From Pollenia angustigena (lineage: Eukaryota > Arthropoda > Insecta > Diptera > Polleniidae), in contig OV884059.1 of NCBI GenBank assembly GCA_930367215.1, forward strand, positions 148,736,511 to 148,800,510: a DNA stretch of 64,000 nucleotides, written 5' to 3'. Positions 24,890 through 35,855 of this stretch are shown in pieces (the first letter of the stretch is position 1; every line of letters begins with the position of its first letter). The position numbers and the translations under genes are program-made. The notes below the pieces were generated by a model. That model saw nothing but the letters and a program-made list of their open reading frames with translations, had not been told where the DNA came from and ran no database searches.

Positions 24890-26225
24890 ACTGAATTTAA
24901 ACTAAGCTTAACTAAAGTTATGTTAAACTGTTTGATAACTCTAAAATTTAAGAATAGTTTGCTGAGATTTTTATAATGAAATACCTTAACTAGGTTAAAA
25001 CAAAGTTTACTAAATCCCAGTGTAGTTTAGTTAGACTTGAATCTAAAATATCACAAAGGGTATCCCAGAATAGACGCAAGATTTGAATTTTGAAATATTG
25101 TGCAATAATGACGACACGTTGTTCTATCGTGTAACTGTGAGTTGTCGAGTTTTAAAAGAAAACATAATAATAGTGTAAAAACTAGGTTTAAATTAGACTT
25201 AACTAAGGTTTAATTAAACCTTATGGTGCTAATACAAACATTCAAAACAATTGTTTAGCAATGCAAACAATAACCTACTAAAAATTATATTCTTTAAAGT
25301 TTGTAAGGCTTAAGCTGAGTTTAACTAAGGTTTATTTATTTCGCATTAGGCATTTCAATAAAATATTAAAATGTATTTAAAAACACTGACTTAATATTCT
25401 CAAGAAAACCTCAAAATATTAACAAATAACAGAGAGTTTAGCTATATGCACTGAGTTTAAACTAGGTTTAACTTATGTTTAATTTACCCGGAATTTTCAA
25501 ATGCAAGGATTTCGTATATTTTGCTTGGATTTCATTAATTAACTATACAAATTCAGATTTCTAAACAATTTTGCCAGGCTTAAGCTAAGTTTAAACTAGG
25601 TTTATTTAATCGAGTTTATAAAATTGCTTACAAAATATTATTTTTCTAGGAACATTTAACATTTAATTAAATTTAAAAAAAAAAATTACATAATGTTATT
25701 AAAATACATTATTTAAACCGGGGTTAACCCAAACTTAACTAAAGCTTAAATTATAACAACTTGAAAATATTTATATATAATTTGCTTGGCTTTTAGTAAT
25801 TTTCCGGTAAAAGTAACTTAATTACACATTTTTTAAACTTAAACCAAGCTTAACTAAAGTTTAGTTAGATCATGTTAAACATAGTCAAAAGTTTTTGAAA
25901 AACACATACTATCCTCATTATAAATATAATAAATTATAAAAAGTTGAAAAAATATTTTTACAAGACATCCTCTTTAAGCAAGATTAAAACTAGGTTTAAC
26001 TAAAACCATACTAAGTTAATCTTAACAACTTTCAAAATATTTGATTGGACTTGTAGCAAAAAACCGCTAAACATTATATTCTCAAACACTTTGTTAAGCC
26101 TAAACTTAGTTTAACTCAAGTTTACTATATAAAATATTAAAATTCTTAAAGAAAATTGATTACATTTCTTAAAAAACCTTTTACGAATATATAGATAAAC
26201 TAAGCTTTACTAAAGCTTAACTTTT
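24890..26225. repeat. Decayed ~130-bp satellite with AGTTTAACTAAGGTTTA core
   Basis: A block of the type AGGCTTAAGCTNAGTTTAAC followed by TAAGGTTTA recurs at about 24.90, 25.17, 25.31, 25.45, 25.58, 25.72, 25.84, 25.99, 26.10 and 26.20 kb, spacing ~110-155 bases. Some units also share the upstream word AACATTATATTCT...TTTGTNAGGCTTAA. Divergence between units is high, so it is either an ancient tandem array or a dispersed motif cluster. Confidence 0.55.
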
Positions 26226-27413
26226 TAAAACTTCTTGAACTTTTCTCGTTTTTAACTATTAAATACATTAACGCAATCGTATGTTAAATGCGGAAAGAAA
26301 AATGCCATAAAATTCTCATGAATTTTCACGTAATTGAAAGTGAGAAGGAGGTGATTTGGAAAATTTAATAAAGAAAGTTTAAGAAAATTACAACAATTAA
26401 AAGTAGTATAACGTAATACGATCTAAATTTTATACAGTAATTAAACTGTTTAAGTGGGTAATAAAATCACAGCTGTTTTTGTAAAAAATTTAGCCAAGAA
26501 AATTTAAAAAACGAATTTGCAAAAACACTGAACATTTTAATGAACTACATACATAATTAACCCAAAACAGGAAGACACAAACGCACAGTTTAAGCTAAAC
26601 TTAAAAAAATATTGAAAAGTGGAAAAAAATTCTTTAAAAACCTCCAACTTTGAAACAAACGATCATAAATTTGTTTGTTAATTAAAAAACAATGTTTCTA
26701 AAAACAATTCGTTTTGCCAGATCTTTTCCATAAAAAAGCAATACAACTAAAAATCCTGTTGATCTTGAACAGTTAATTGAATAGCAAAATAAGCCCCCAT
26801 AAATTATGATTTAAAACCTAAAAAACCGAAAAAAAAATTTTTAACAAAAAGGTCTTTAAACTTTTATCGAAAAAAAAAACACATTTGTTAATTTCAATTT
26901 CAAAACAAAACAATTAATTCCTTTCCGCAAAAAAAAAAAAACAAATAAAGCAGAAAACAATTATTATGTCATATTACTAAATATTAAAAATGAAATTAGA
27001 GGAAAATAAATAATGAAATTTTTAAAAATTTTTGTTTTTAAAACTTTGATTTTTTCTCTTTTTTTTGCAAAAATATAAAACATGAGTTCAGTTTAAACAA
27101 AATCACGTTTTCACACTCAATTTTTGTTTTATTATTTTTTTAAGATTTCTATAAATAAATTTATAACAAGTAAATGTTGAAATAGAAAGGTTATAGAAGA
27201 ATTTAGAGGACGCTACGTTATTCAAAAGTTTGTTCCTTCTTTCTAAGTTTTTCAAAAAAAAAAAGTTAAATTAAATCTCAATAATCAATGCGAAAAATTT
27301 TTAAATTTAATTTATTTTATAATGGTCCAAAAATACGTTACTAGCGGATACCTGGCGTCTGCAACTACGTTCTCCCTTCTCGTAGTCCTATTTTTTAACA
27401 AAATCATAGCTTA

Positions 27414-28669
27414 CCCAGCAAAAACTTGGTAATGACTTGCCATTACTGAACAACTTTCTTTTCAATGACTACTTCATACCATCTGCATTACATAGAAGTA
27501 GTTTAGTAATGGCTGACATATAATCTGATACCTAAGTACTTGTGTATGAGTTGATTAACGAAATTTATAATTCATTCATAATAAAATGCATCTACCGTTT
27601 AGTTTTTTTCAAATCTAATACAAATTGGTTTTAAATATTTATTCTTACAATTTGTTTTTTTTATTACACTGAAAGAAAAATGCTTCATATATTTAATGAA
27701 TCATTTTCATAAAAAAATTTTACTTGGGTAAATTAAAATTTTCATTGTCTAAATGGAATTACATAGTTATAATGAAGTATTTTCGTTAAAATCGCTTCAT
27801 TGGATTTCGTAATTACGTTAAAAATTTTCATTGGATATATGAAAACTTAAGTTTGTCCAAGTTAAACAAAAAATTTTAATTGGGAACATAAAAAAAATAT
27901 ATACAAACATAACTATATTCATAAATTAATACAAAATTATAGGTTCCTTAAAAAAAATGTTTAATTGTTAATTAAAAAATTTAAGATTTAATAATATCAT
28001 ACATCTAATGTTACATGTATGCCATTAATTTTATGAATTAAAAAAATTTTTTTATAAAAGCAACATACATATTTCAAAAATTGCCTTCATAAATTTAAAT
28101 TTTCATTATGACAATAAAAATGTCATTATAGCAATGAAACAAAAACTTTCAATCCATTTTCAATCAACATTTTTATTGTTATTATGGATAATTTAATCTC
28201 ATATTTACGCTCTTAATTGAGTAAAAAACATAGTTTTTTATGCAAAAACTACACTGCCCCAGTAGACAAGCTGGTAATGAGCTAGTCTATCAGCACCAAG
28301 GTTGCGCGATCGAACCCCACCAGAGACAGAAAAAAAATAAAAAATAAAACAAAGTAAAATAAAATAAAAAAAAAAATAGAAAAAAAAAATAATTTAAAAA
28401 AAATAATAAAAAAAAGATTTTTTTTAGAGTCATTACATGTTAGTTGTAATTTTGGTGACATCGAAGTAATAAGTTATTTAAGTCCCTATTTGTAAGCGAC
28501 TGTGGTAATGACTTATTTAACTCCCTATTTGTAAGCGAGGGTGGTAAGTACATGCCTCCAATGACATCACCGTGTTAAAATAATGAGTTAAAATGCCAAT
28601 GTATAAGTAGTGAAGAGTCGTTATATTAGCTTTTTAACTCATTACTTTGCAATGTAAGTTTTTGCTGGG
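27414..28669. mobile_element. TA-flanked TIR element, CCCAGCAAAAACTT ends (1256 bp)
   Basis: CCCAGCAAAAACTT at the left is inverted exactly at the right. TA flanks both (27412-27413, 28670-28671). The subterminal parts carry GGTAATGACTT words in both halves. A tRNA-derived SINE lies inside (28256-28413). No transposase. Confidence 0.85.
28256..28413 (+). repeat. tRNA-derived SINE with A-rich tail
   Basis: Starts GCCCCAGTAGACAAGCTGGT (A-box region, similar to tRNA-Lys GCCCGGCTAGCTCAG) and continues to GCGATCGAACCCCACC, a B-box (G.TCGAACC). It is followed by ~85 bases of A-rich tail. Related heads without tail occur at 61.56 kb and, damaged, at 37.27 kb. It is not a functional tRNA: the acceptor stem does not close. 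Confidence 0.7.
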
Positions 28670-28897
28670 TATGTGTCTATCTAAAAAGGGATCTATGTTT
28701 AAAATTTTAATTAAATCGGTAAGATTATTTCAGTGGCAGAACTATTCCCCTACCTCCCCTCGTGGTCCTTTATTTTAAAAATGTTTAGCTAGTGTGTCCA
28801 TATAAGTAGGGATCTATGTATGTATAGTTTTGGAGAGGCAGATAGAGCAAAGATTTAGAGATAATGGACATAGGTAGAAACGTTTGTATTATATATT

Positions 28898-30002
28898 AAG
28901 GGTGGTCCAACTAAATCCCACGATGTTGATTGTTAATAAAACAAAAAGTTTTTAGAGAATTATCTTAATATTTTTTTATCATTATAGAAGGATCTATGAA
29001 AATTATGGGTAAACAAATATAGGTCAAATGTTATGCCACGACTTCGGTGGCATACCTCTATCCGATGGTCCATATTGTCAATGACTCTGAGACATAATTG
29101 AGATTCAATGTCGTTAATGTGCCTAATTATCTCATCCTTTAGCTCTTGAATTGTTCTTGGCTTATTGATAAACACTTTTTCTTTTAATTATTCCAAAAAA
29201 AAAGAAGTCCAACGGTGGCAAATCACATGATCGTGACGGCCAATTAACATCGGCACGACGTGAGATAACACGGCAATTGAATTTCTCGTGCAAAATACCC
29301 ATTGTTTGGTTGGCTGTGTGGCAAGTGGCACCATCCTGTTGGAACCACATATCGTCTAGGTCTATATCCTCAATTTCTGGCCACAAGAAGTCCGTTATCA
29401 TCTCACGATAGCGAACAAGATTCACGGTAACTGCTTGGCCTCATTTTCGATGAAGAACAGCCCGATGAAGCCGCCAGCGCATGGCGAGCATGCATAGGTG
29501 TTTTCCCATTTCCTACAGACCCGATTTGCTGAAATTTGCTCACAACATTAGGCCGATTAGGCGATGAGTTAATAAAATCTAATAAGAAGTGGCACAAGTG
29601 TTATTGTGAAGTTTTGTGTTTATTATATTTTTTAATTGTTTACATACCCCTGAAGATGGTTAGCGATGCTTACCGATATATTGGGAAAAATAATAAAAAT
29701 ATAAAAAACGAAAATACCTATCACGAATTTTTATTTTATTTATTTACGTGGACCTACAGCCAAACAAAAACAACTAATAGCTGACCAAAAAAATCACGAA
29801 GTCTACGAAATGCATTTTGATTTGAACGCCCATTTTCGAAAAAGGCTTCAACAATTTTAAAGCGCCCATCAATTTTGTTCCTCTCTATGGTTGAATTTGT
29901 CAAACACTGAAGCAAGGAAATGTCAAATTAGGTTGGGCAAAAAACTTGACGTTAAAGTGGGACTCACAACTAACATCGTACATTATGGTTGGACCACCCT
30001 TT
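28898..30002 (-). mobile_element. mariner-superfamily element of DD41D type, degenerate (1105 bp)
   Basis: The TIRs AAGGGTGGTCCAAC (left) and AAAGGGTGGTCCAACC (right, inverted), followed by ACGATGTTAGT/CGATGTTGAT, bound a broken transposase on the minus strand. A ~200-bp AT-rich stretch at 29.59-29.79 kb interrupts the amino-terminal part. Confidence 0.85.
28960..29597 (-). pseudogene. DD41D (rosa-like) mariner transposase relic
   Basis: Minus-strand pieces, in order: an amino-terminal HTH-like part (NVVSKFQQIGSVGNGK, ~29.55-29.50 kb), then LDDMWFQQDGATCHTANQTM (~29.36-29.30 kb) with the second catalytic Asp, then VNWPSRSCDLPPLDFF. The third Asp (in PPLD) comes after 41 intervening residues, the DD41D spacing of rosa-like mariners. 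A frameshift near 29.17 kb moves the C-terminal part (FINKPRTIQELKDEIIRHI ... EVCHRSRG) to another frame, and the first Asp region is scrambled by frameshifts. It is therefore non-functional. Family assignment rests on motif spacing only. Confidence 0.85.
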
Positions 30003-30123
30003 GATGTAGAAAAAAAAACAATTATTAAAGTAAAAAGTCACATTATTTACTAAAATACTTAAAAACAAAAACCAACCATGGTCACCTGGTAGTGATTTAT
30101 TCGTCTTTCGTCTGCTTAACTGC

Positions 30124-30480
30124 CATACCTAAAACAAGAGCGGAAAGCGGAACGTTTTCCTCTTCGCTTTCACGATAATATGCCATAACTAAACATAAGC
30201 GGCAACGTTGTGTCGCAAACAGTAGTGTTAACAATTTTATTTATTACAACCCACATACAAGAAATGAAACATGGAGATAAAACCGCTAGATTGACCTAAA
30301 ATAGCTAAATTGCCATTATTTATTAACAAAAGCGGCCAACTTCACTATTAAACGGGCTGACAAAATCGAATTTTGCAATTACAAAGCATTGCCGCCGAGC
30401 TATTTCGGTTCGCTAAAAAAGAATTGTATGGGCATGAGAATTTTTGACAGCTATAAAATGCTTTCCGCTCTTGTTTATAT
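30124..30480. mobile_element. MITE with AAACAAGAGCGGAAAGC TIRs (~357 bp), copy 1
   Basis: AAACAAGAGCGGAAAGC at the left is inverted at the right (GCTTTCCGCTCTTGTTT). A second, shorter and inverted copy is at 32510-32762 and shares the interior word TTTAATAGTGAAG.TGGCCGC. Confidence 0.8.
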
Positions 30481-30727
30481 GGCTATAAGAAAGGGAAATA
30501 AACCTATCGCAGAGGTCGTTGCTCACAAAGAATTTCGGTTTAAGCAATGATTGTGTGTATTTTCTTATAAACCAACGAGTTCTATTTCTGACGACGAATA
30601 TTCGTTGCAAATAATTCGTCGCTAGTTCTAGTCAGGGCTGGCAGATAAATTTGTGAAAATCGTAAAAAAATCGGAAACCTTAAAATTTAGCTTTTTCCAC
30701 AATTTTTCTTCTATTTTTATAAAAAAA

Positions 30728-31827
30728 ACAAGTTAGAGTGCTATATTCGGCTGTGCCGAATCTTTGATACCCTCCACCGATAGTTCGAATGTTTAAGGAG
30801 TAATATCTGAATGATGTTATTATTATCTTAAACTGGGACGATTTGTTATTAATTATGGTTTGAGGCGACTAAACTGTTTTCCGGTAGTAGGGTTTATATG
30901 GCGCCTAGGGTAAATTATGGATCGATCATCACGAAATTTTACAGCGTCATTTCTAGTCCTTTAAAACTGTGACGTACCAATTTCTGCTATGATAGCATTA
31001 TTAATTATGGTTTAAGGTGTACTAAACTGTTTTCCGGCAGTAGGGTTTCTATGGGGCCTAGGGTAAATTATGTACCGATCTTCACGAAATTTCACAGTAT
31101 CATTTATAGTCCTATAAAACTGTGACAAGCCAAAATTTGTTATGATTGCCTTATTTTTTACGGTATTAGGCGTACTAAACTGTTTTCCGGTAGTAGGGTT
31201 TATATGGGGCCTAAGGTAAATTATGGACCGATATCACGAAATTTCACAGTGTTATTTCTAGTCATAAACTGTGACGTACCAAATTTTATTACGCTAGCGT
31301 TATTTTTTACGGTTTTAGGCGTACTAAACTGTTTTCCGGGAGTAGTGTTTATATTGGGCTTTGGGTAAATTATGGACGGATCTTCACGAAATTTAACAGC
31401 GTGATTTCCAGTCAAATAAAACAAATTTTTGCGAAATCTTATCTCATTCCGTGCTTTGTTCCACCATTTATGTTATTTTTTGTAACAAAATTATCAATTT
31501 TTTTAAGGTGGTGGTTCCACGTTTTGATACATAGCTCTGGTCCTACTGAACCGATTTTGCTGGATTTCAATCCCAAACTGCTTAGGATAACTACAAGCAA
31601 TTTGGCACCAAGGTTGTTCATTTCTTTTGAGTTGTTCGAAAGTGAGCGTGTTTTCAACAGACGGACCGACGGACAGACAGACGGACATGGCTAAATCGAC
31701 TTAGAATTACTCAATCCAGAATATATATACTTTATGGGGTCTGAGATGAATAATAAAAAAGTTTCACACGGAATGACAAACTTAATATACCCTCTTCACA
31801 ACTAATTGTGGTGGAGGGTATAAAAAA
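30728..31827 (+). repeat. 1.1-kb fly dispersed repeat, family C, copy 1
   Basis: Runs from AACAAGTTAGAGTGCTATAT (then TCGGCTGTGCCGAATC) to GGTGGAGGGTATAAAAA; ATACCCTCCACC near the start is the inverse of GGTGGAGGGTAT at the end. It holds four ~152-bp internal repeats (TGTTTTCCGG at 30875, 31028, 31180, 31330) and a conserved 3' part with GACGGACAGACAGACGGAC, CTAAATCGACTTAGAAT and TTATGGGGTCTGAGAT. No coding capacity. Comparable AT-rich repeats with these tracts are familiar from many flies (recalled, not searched). Confidence 0.85.
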
Positions 31828-32027
31828 ACATTCAAAAGCCTTACTTCCTCAACCTTGTAACTTAAAAAAATACGGTTTTGACTTTTTCATATCAAACGAC
31901 TGCTATTTTTTTGTGTTCTAACACTGCAACAACTTATTATTTCAATACAATTTAGATAGATGTAATCAATTTTTTCTCTCTAAAGGTTGAGAAAGTAAGG
32001 CATCGATATGTAATTGCTTCATAAACA

Positions 32028-32515
32028 GTTTGCGTTTTCAATTGTGTAAGTGCTACTGGAAGTCTCATAAAGAGCGTCTTTGATCGTCGATTACCGCATT
32101 TTTTTATAGTAAAAGATTCCTCCTCAAACGGGAGAAATTGTAACACGAGTGAGATTCTTCCTTAGCACAGCGAAAGACGCTTCTTCAATCGGTGTGGGAA
32201 TCGTTTAAGACGTGGGTAAAGATTATCTAACGAGTCTTTCATAGCAAGCATCGTATGAGACTCATGTAAATATTATCCTACAGTTCGTGATATGTTCGCC
32301 GTGTATTTGTTGAAAATATGAGTCGTATAAGGTTCATTCGATGATGGTTTTACGAAAGATAAACAAAGTGTAACATTGTTGTTCTTGTACTCTGAAAATA
32401 GTCATTTAAAGATTTTCTTTAGACTTGCATATTACAGACGTACCTAAACAAAAGCAGCACGCGTTTTCTAGTTTTAAAAATGTGTTATGTCAATAAAATT
32501 TGTATGAAGCATACC
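32028..32515. repeat. Dispersed repeat, second copy of the 19.38-kb repeat
   Basis: Contains GTCTCATAAAGAGCGTC, ATCGTCGATTACCGC, ACGGGAGAAATTG, CAGCGAAAGACGCTTCTTC, GGGAATCGTTTAAGACG and GTATGAGACTC in the same order as the 19.4-20.65 kb copy, without the foldback insertion. Confidence 0.65.
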
Positions 32516-32762
32516 TAAATAGAGCGGAAATTGGAAAAACCGAGTTTGACAGCTCGTTTAATAGTGAAGATGGCCGCTATTATTAATTAATAATGGTAAT
32601 TTAGCTATTTTTGATCAATCTATCGTTTTTGTCTAAATTTTGTTTATAATTAGTGGGTTTTATTAAACAAGAAATCTATCGTTGACGCTCTTGCTAAGGT
32701 ATGGCATATCAGCGTCAAATCTAAGCGAAAGCAAACGTTCCCCCCTTCCGCTCTTATTAAGC
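32510..32762. mobile_element. AGAGCGGAA MITE, copy 2 (inverted, ~253 bp)
   Basis: Ends CATACCTAAATAGAGCGGAA and TTCCGCTCTTATTAAG. The interior is the inverse of 30270-30370. Confidence 0.75.
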
Positions 32763-32999
32763 TAAGGGTGTGAAACATTCCAAGATTAAAAAACGAACGT
32801 GTCAGAAAACGTAATGTTTTATTCAGACTTTGGAGACTGAAAAAAATCGTCACTTTTTAGAAAAAAATCAGCAAAACGGCACTTTGCTAATTTCGGAACA
32901 AAAAATCGTCAAAATGATGATAAATCGTCAAATCTGGCAGCCCTGGTTCTAGTGGTGTTTTTACCATTAAACTGAATTGAAAAATTTTTAAATATTTTG

Positions 33000-34930
33000 C
33001 TATGAATAGGTACTGACATAGACTACCACTCTTGATTAATGTGTTTTTTGCTAGGCTTAAACTTGGACTAACTAAGGTTTAGATAAACTAAGGTCTGTTT
33101 TAACAATGGTTTACCTTTTTATTTAGTTGCTTTATAAATAAGTCATAAATGCAATTAATTTTTCTGTAAAGTAGCCAAAATAATTTTTTAATTTTAATTT
33201 TTGGCAACATTGTTATTTTTCTTCATTAAAAGTGTCAACACTGCCACAGAAATTGCAGTAACAAAAAGTAAAAAGATTTTTTTTTTGTTTTGACAAATCT
33301 GATATGAGAAGTTGGTAGTTGGTTGGTTTGTTGGCTGACTGAGTATTTTTGTTGCAAACTTTTCATACCCTTGAACCTACAAGTTGTTGGCAAATTAACA
33401 CAAATTTGTTTATTTATTCAATTAATTTAATAACAACTAAAAAATAGACACACAAATCCACCCAAACTCGCACTTTAAGACACAATCAGATTTTGAATTT
33501 TTTTTTTCTTTTAATAATTTTTTTATTTTTTTTTTTTTTTTTTTTGCATACTCCCCTCTATGGTGCATTGATATTTTTCAAACACGATTTTGTTTTCAAT
33601 TTTTGTGATATCATTCAAATAGTAAAAATTTAGAAATATATTTAGTTAAAAAAAATTTTACAGTTTGTATTTATATTTTTATAACGTTAACACCTGTCAA
33701 AACTAAACAATTATCAATAGAAAACAACAACAACAAATATTGGCAAAATAAAAAAAAAATTTCCAAACAACAAAAAAAAATTTTTAATTAAAAGTGGTAT
33801 AGAAAATGTCTTAAGTTCACAAAAAAAAAATACAAAAAAAAAAAAAAAATGTGAAAGTAAATTCGGAATTTCATTAATTTGTTGGAATGTTTTGTCGAGA
33901 GGGAGTGTATTTCTTTCCTTAAAATTATTGTTGATGTCTTTATCAAATATAATTAAATATTTTTGTTTGTGTTTTTTTTTTTATTCAAAAATGTAAATTA
34001 ACATTTTATGGTAATGGTAAAATATTTTTAGGATTTTTAAGATGTTAAGGTTTAAAATAAAGTAAACAAAAAGGAAAAACAAGTAAAAGGCCAAATAAAC
34101 GATGCAAGCGATAACACAACAAGTTGAAAAAAGTATGGAAAATGCTTGTGTGAATATTAAAGATGTTTAGTATCCAGGACCAGTCCAAACACGCGTGTAA
34201 AGGGACCACAAGGGACCAGGACTAGTCCAAAAGTAATCCAAACGTATGGAAAAAAACTGGTCTATTTAACATTACGATGTCCTAGGAGAGGACCATATAA
34301 CCCACCTTTGGACCACTAAGGGCTAAAAAATCAGAGCAAGTTCAACTCTCTTTTTGGTTTAAAATGTGTTTAAACCAACAAATCTATAAATCACTAAACA
34401 TATAAACCATCTTTAAACGCATAAAATTGGGCGTTTAAACTACCAATACAGACCATATGAATTTGATAAGATTTATCGTAGTGCTGCCACATGTTATTTT
34501 TTTAACCACATATAATACATGGGACACTGATTTACAGTTGTTGAGTTTAAACTATATACAAATTCAAGTTTAGTTCAACTAAACCAGCTTTAAAACCATC
34601 AGTGATTTATTAGCCATAAGGAGTAGTTTTAAAACTACTCCATGGTATACTCAAGAGGATTAGTTTTGAAGTCGTTTAAAAACGAAAGCATGTCGTTAAA
34701 AAACGAAGACATGTCGTCTCACTACAAACCCTGTTTTAACAATGACATGGTCCCTGCTTGCATTACATCGGACCAGTCCATGGAGTAGTCCATTTTATCA
34801 AAATGGATCAGGTGGTCCAATTTTATTTGCAGGGATTCAAACGAACATCTTGTTGTTGTTGACATACTGTTTGTGTCAGGCTGACCATATGATACACTGT
34901 ACCACAGTATTTACAGCCAAATTTTTAAGA
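33000..34930. other. AT-rich spacer with homopolymers and GGACCAGTCC words
   Basis: T tract at ~33.50-33.55 kb and A tracts at ~33.77-33.85 kb. Two GGACCAGTCCA-rich stretches (34.17-34.32 and 34.74-34.82 kb) may be the remnants of one element's ends. No gene recognised. Confidence 0.5.
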
Positions 34931-35257
34931 GTGTACCCTATTTGGGATCCAGGGCAGTCATGGGTACGCCGAAACAAAATTGTGTGTGCTTAAGATTCAT
35001 ATAAAAGTTATTTATGCCGAATATTATCTAGATATGTATCTACTACTATATGAAAATTTTTCATCTCTAAGTGATTCTGGACCTACAATTCTGGACATGA
35101 CGAAGTAGCTATTAAAGACACCGATAACACTCCCGTTAGTTATCTAATATGGGAATGCGTGGGAATAATGTACTGTACATGCAAAGGAAAAACATGTTTG
35201 TGGTAAACATATTCTAAAAGCGGCATATTATGATAAGATTCATGATTGTAGTCAACA

Positions 35258-35855
35258 TATTAGTATTGTGGTTATTTTGTTGAACTATTTATGGTTTTTA
35301 ATCCAAATTTTTAATATTTTTAATTAGGCTTAAGTTCATGAAATTTAATTTTTCATTAAATTATTTTTATGAAGAAAGGAATTTTACAACATGAAAATTA
35401 ATTAAAATTGTTATTGATAATCTTTCATTCTTGACGTGGCTGGGGCTCGAACCCCGGCCGGCAGGTTACCATGACATGTTTCGATTGCAACCACTCAATC
35501 TCCTCAGATGGATTTGCCGTCTTACACTCGCAGCCATCGACGACTGCTGACGTCAATAGTCAAACATCAATCCTTAAACCAAATTGTATTCTAACATTTG
35601 GTAGATCGAAATTTGCTTTCCTGAATGATTATCGATTTTAATTGATCTTACATGTTTTTTCCTTACTTCTGTTTTTTCGTACTTTTGTCAAGAATTTTTC
35701 TTAAAGTCCAAGTACATTTTTTGTTTTTTCATTTTGTCTTTTTCTTTTCTGTTGACCTTTTTCAGCACAACTTGAAGGACAAATGTACACATAGAACTCG
35801 TGCCTTAGCTTTAACAATAATCAGTATTGTGGTTATTTTGTTGAGCTATTTATGG
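35258..35855 (-). mobile_element. Retrozyme-like element, single diverged copy (~598 bp)
   Basis: One full 564-bp unit plus ~34 bp repeated at the other end (TTGTGGTTATTTTGTTGA occurs at both edges). The sense strand (ribozyme strand) is minus. Its 3' end (…CACAATACTAAT) is at 35258-35260, at the same unit position as in the other insertions. It shows clear divergence from the 40.8-kb array. It sits inside copy 2 of the TA element, so it is the younger of the two. Confidence 0.85.
35459..35519 (-). ncRNA. Hammerhead ribozyme, type I (diverged copy)
   Basis: On the minus strand: CGGC, AAAT, stem I CCAT, core CTGAGGA, stem II GATTG / loop AGTGGTTG / CAATC, core GAAA, mini stem III (ACATGT with GTC cleavage site), stem I ATGG, then GCCG. 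Relative to the array copies, stem II changes C-G to T-A on both strands (GATCG/CGATC to GATTG/CAATC), and stem I changes U-A to C-G, so pairing is kept. Confidence 0.88.

Larger units (their letters stand above)
30633..32945. mobile_element. hAT element with perfect 8-bp TSD GTTCTAGT (2313 bp, composite)
   Basis: TIR CAGGGCTGGCAGAT / CAGGGCTGCCAGAT. GTTCTAGT lies immediately outside both ends (30625-30632, 32946-32953). The interior holds nested repeats (family C at 30.73 kb, the 32.03-kb repeat and a MITE) and no transposase. A solo left end of the same family (GGTCAGGGCTGG) is at ~58.51 kb. Confidence 0.92.

Noticed and set aside
35440..35460. Functional tRNA gene at the GGTTCGAGCCCC word
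   Set aside because: There is a B-box-like arm but no acceptor stem or anticodon arm; the sequence is better explained as the retrozyme unit.
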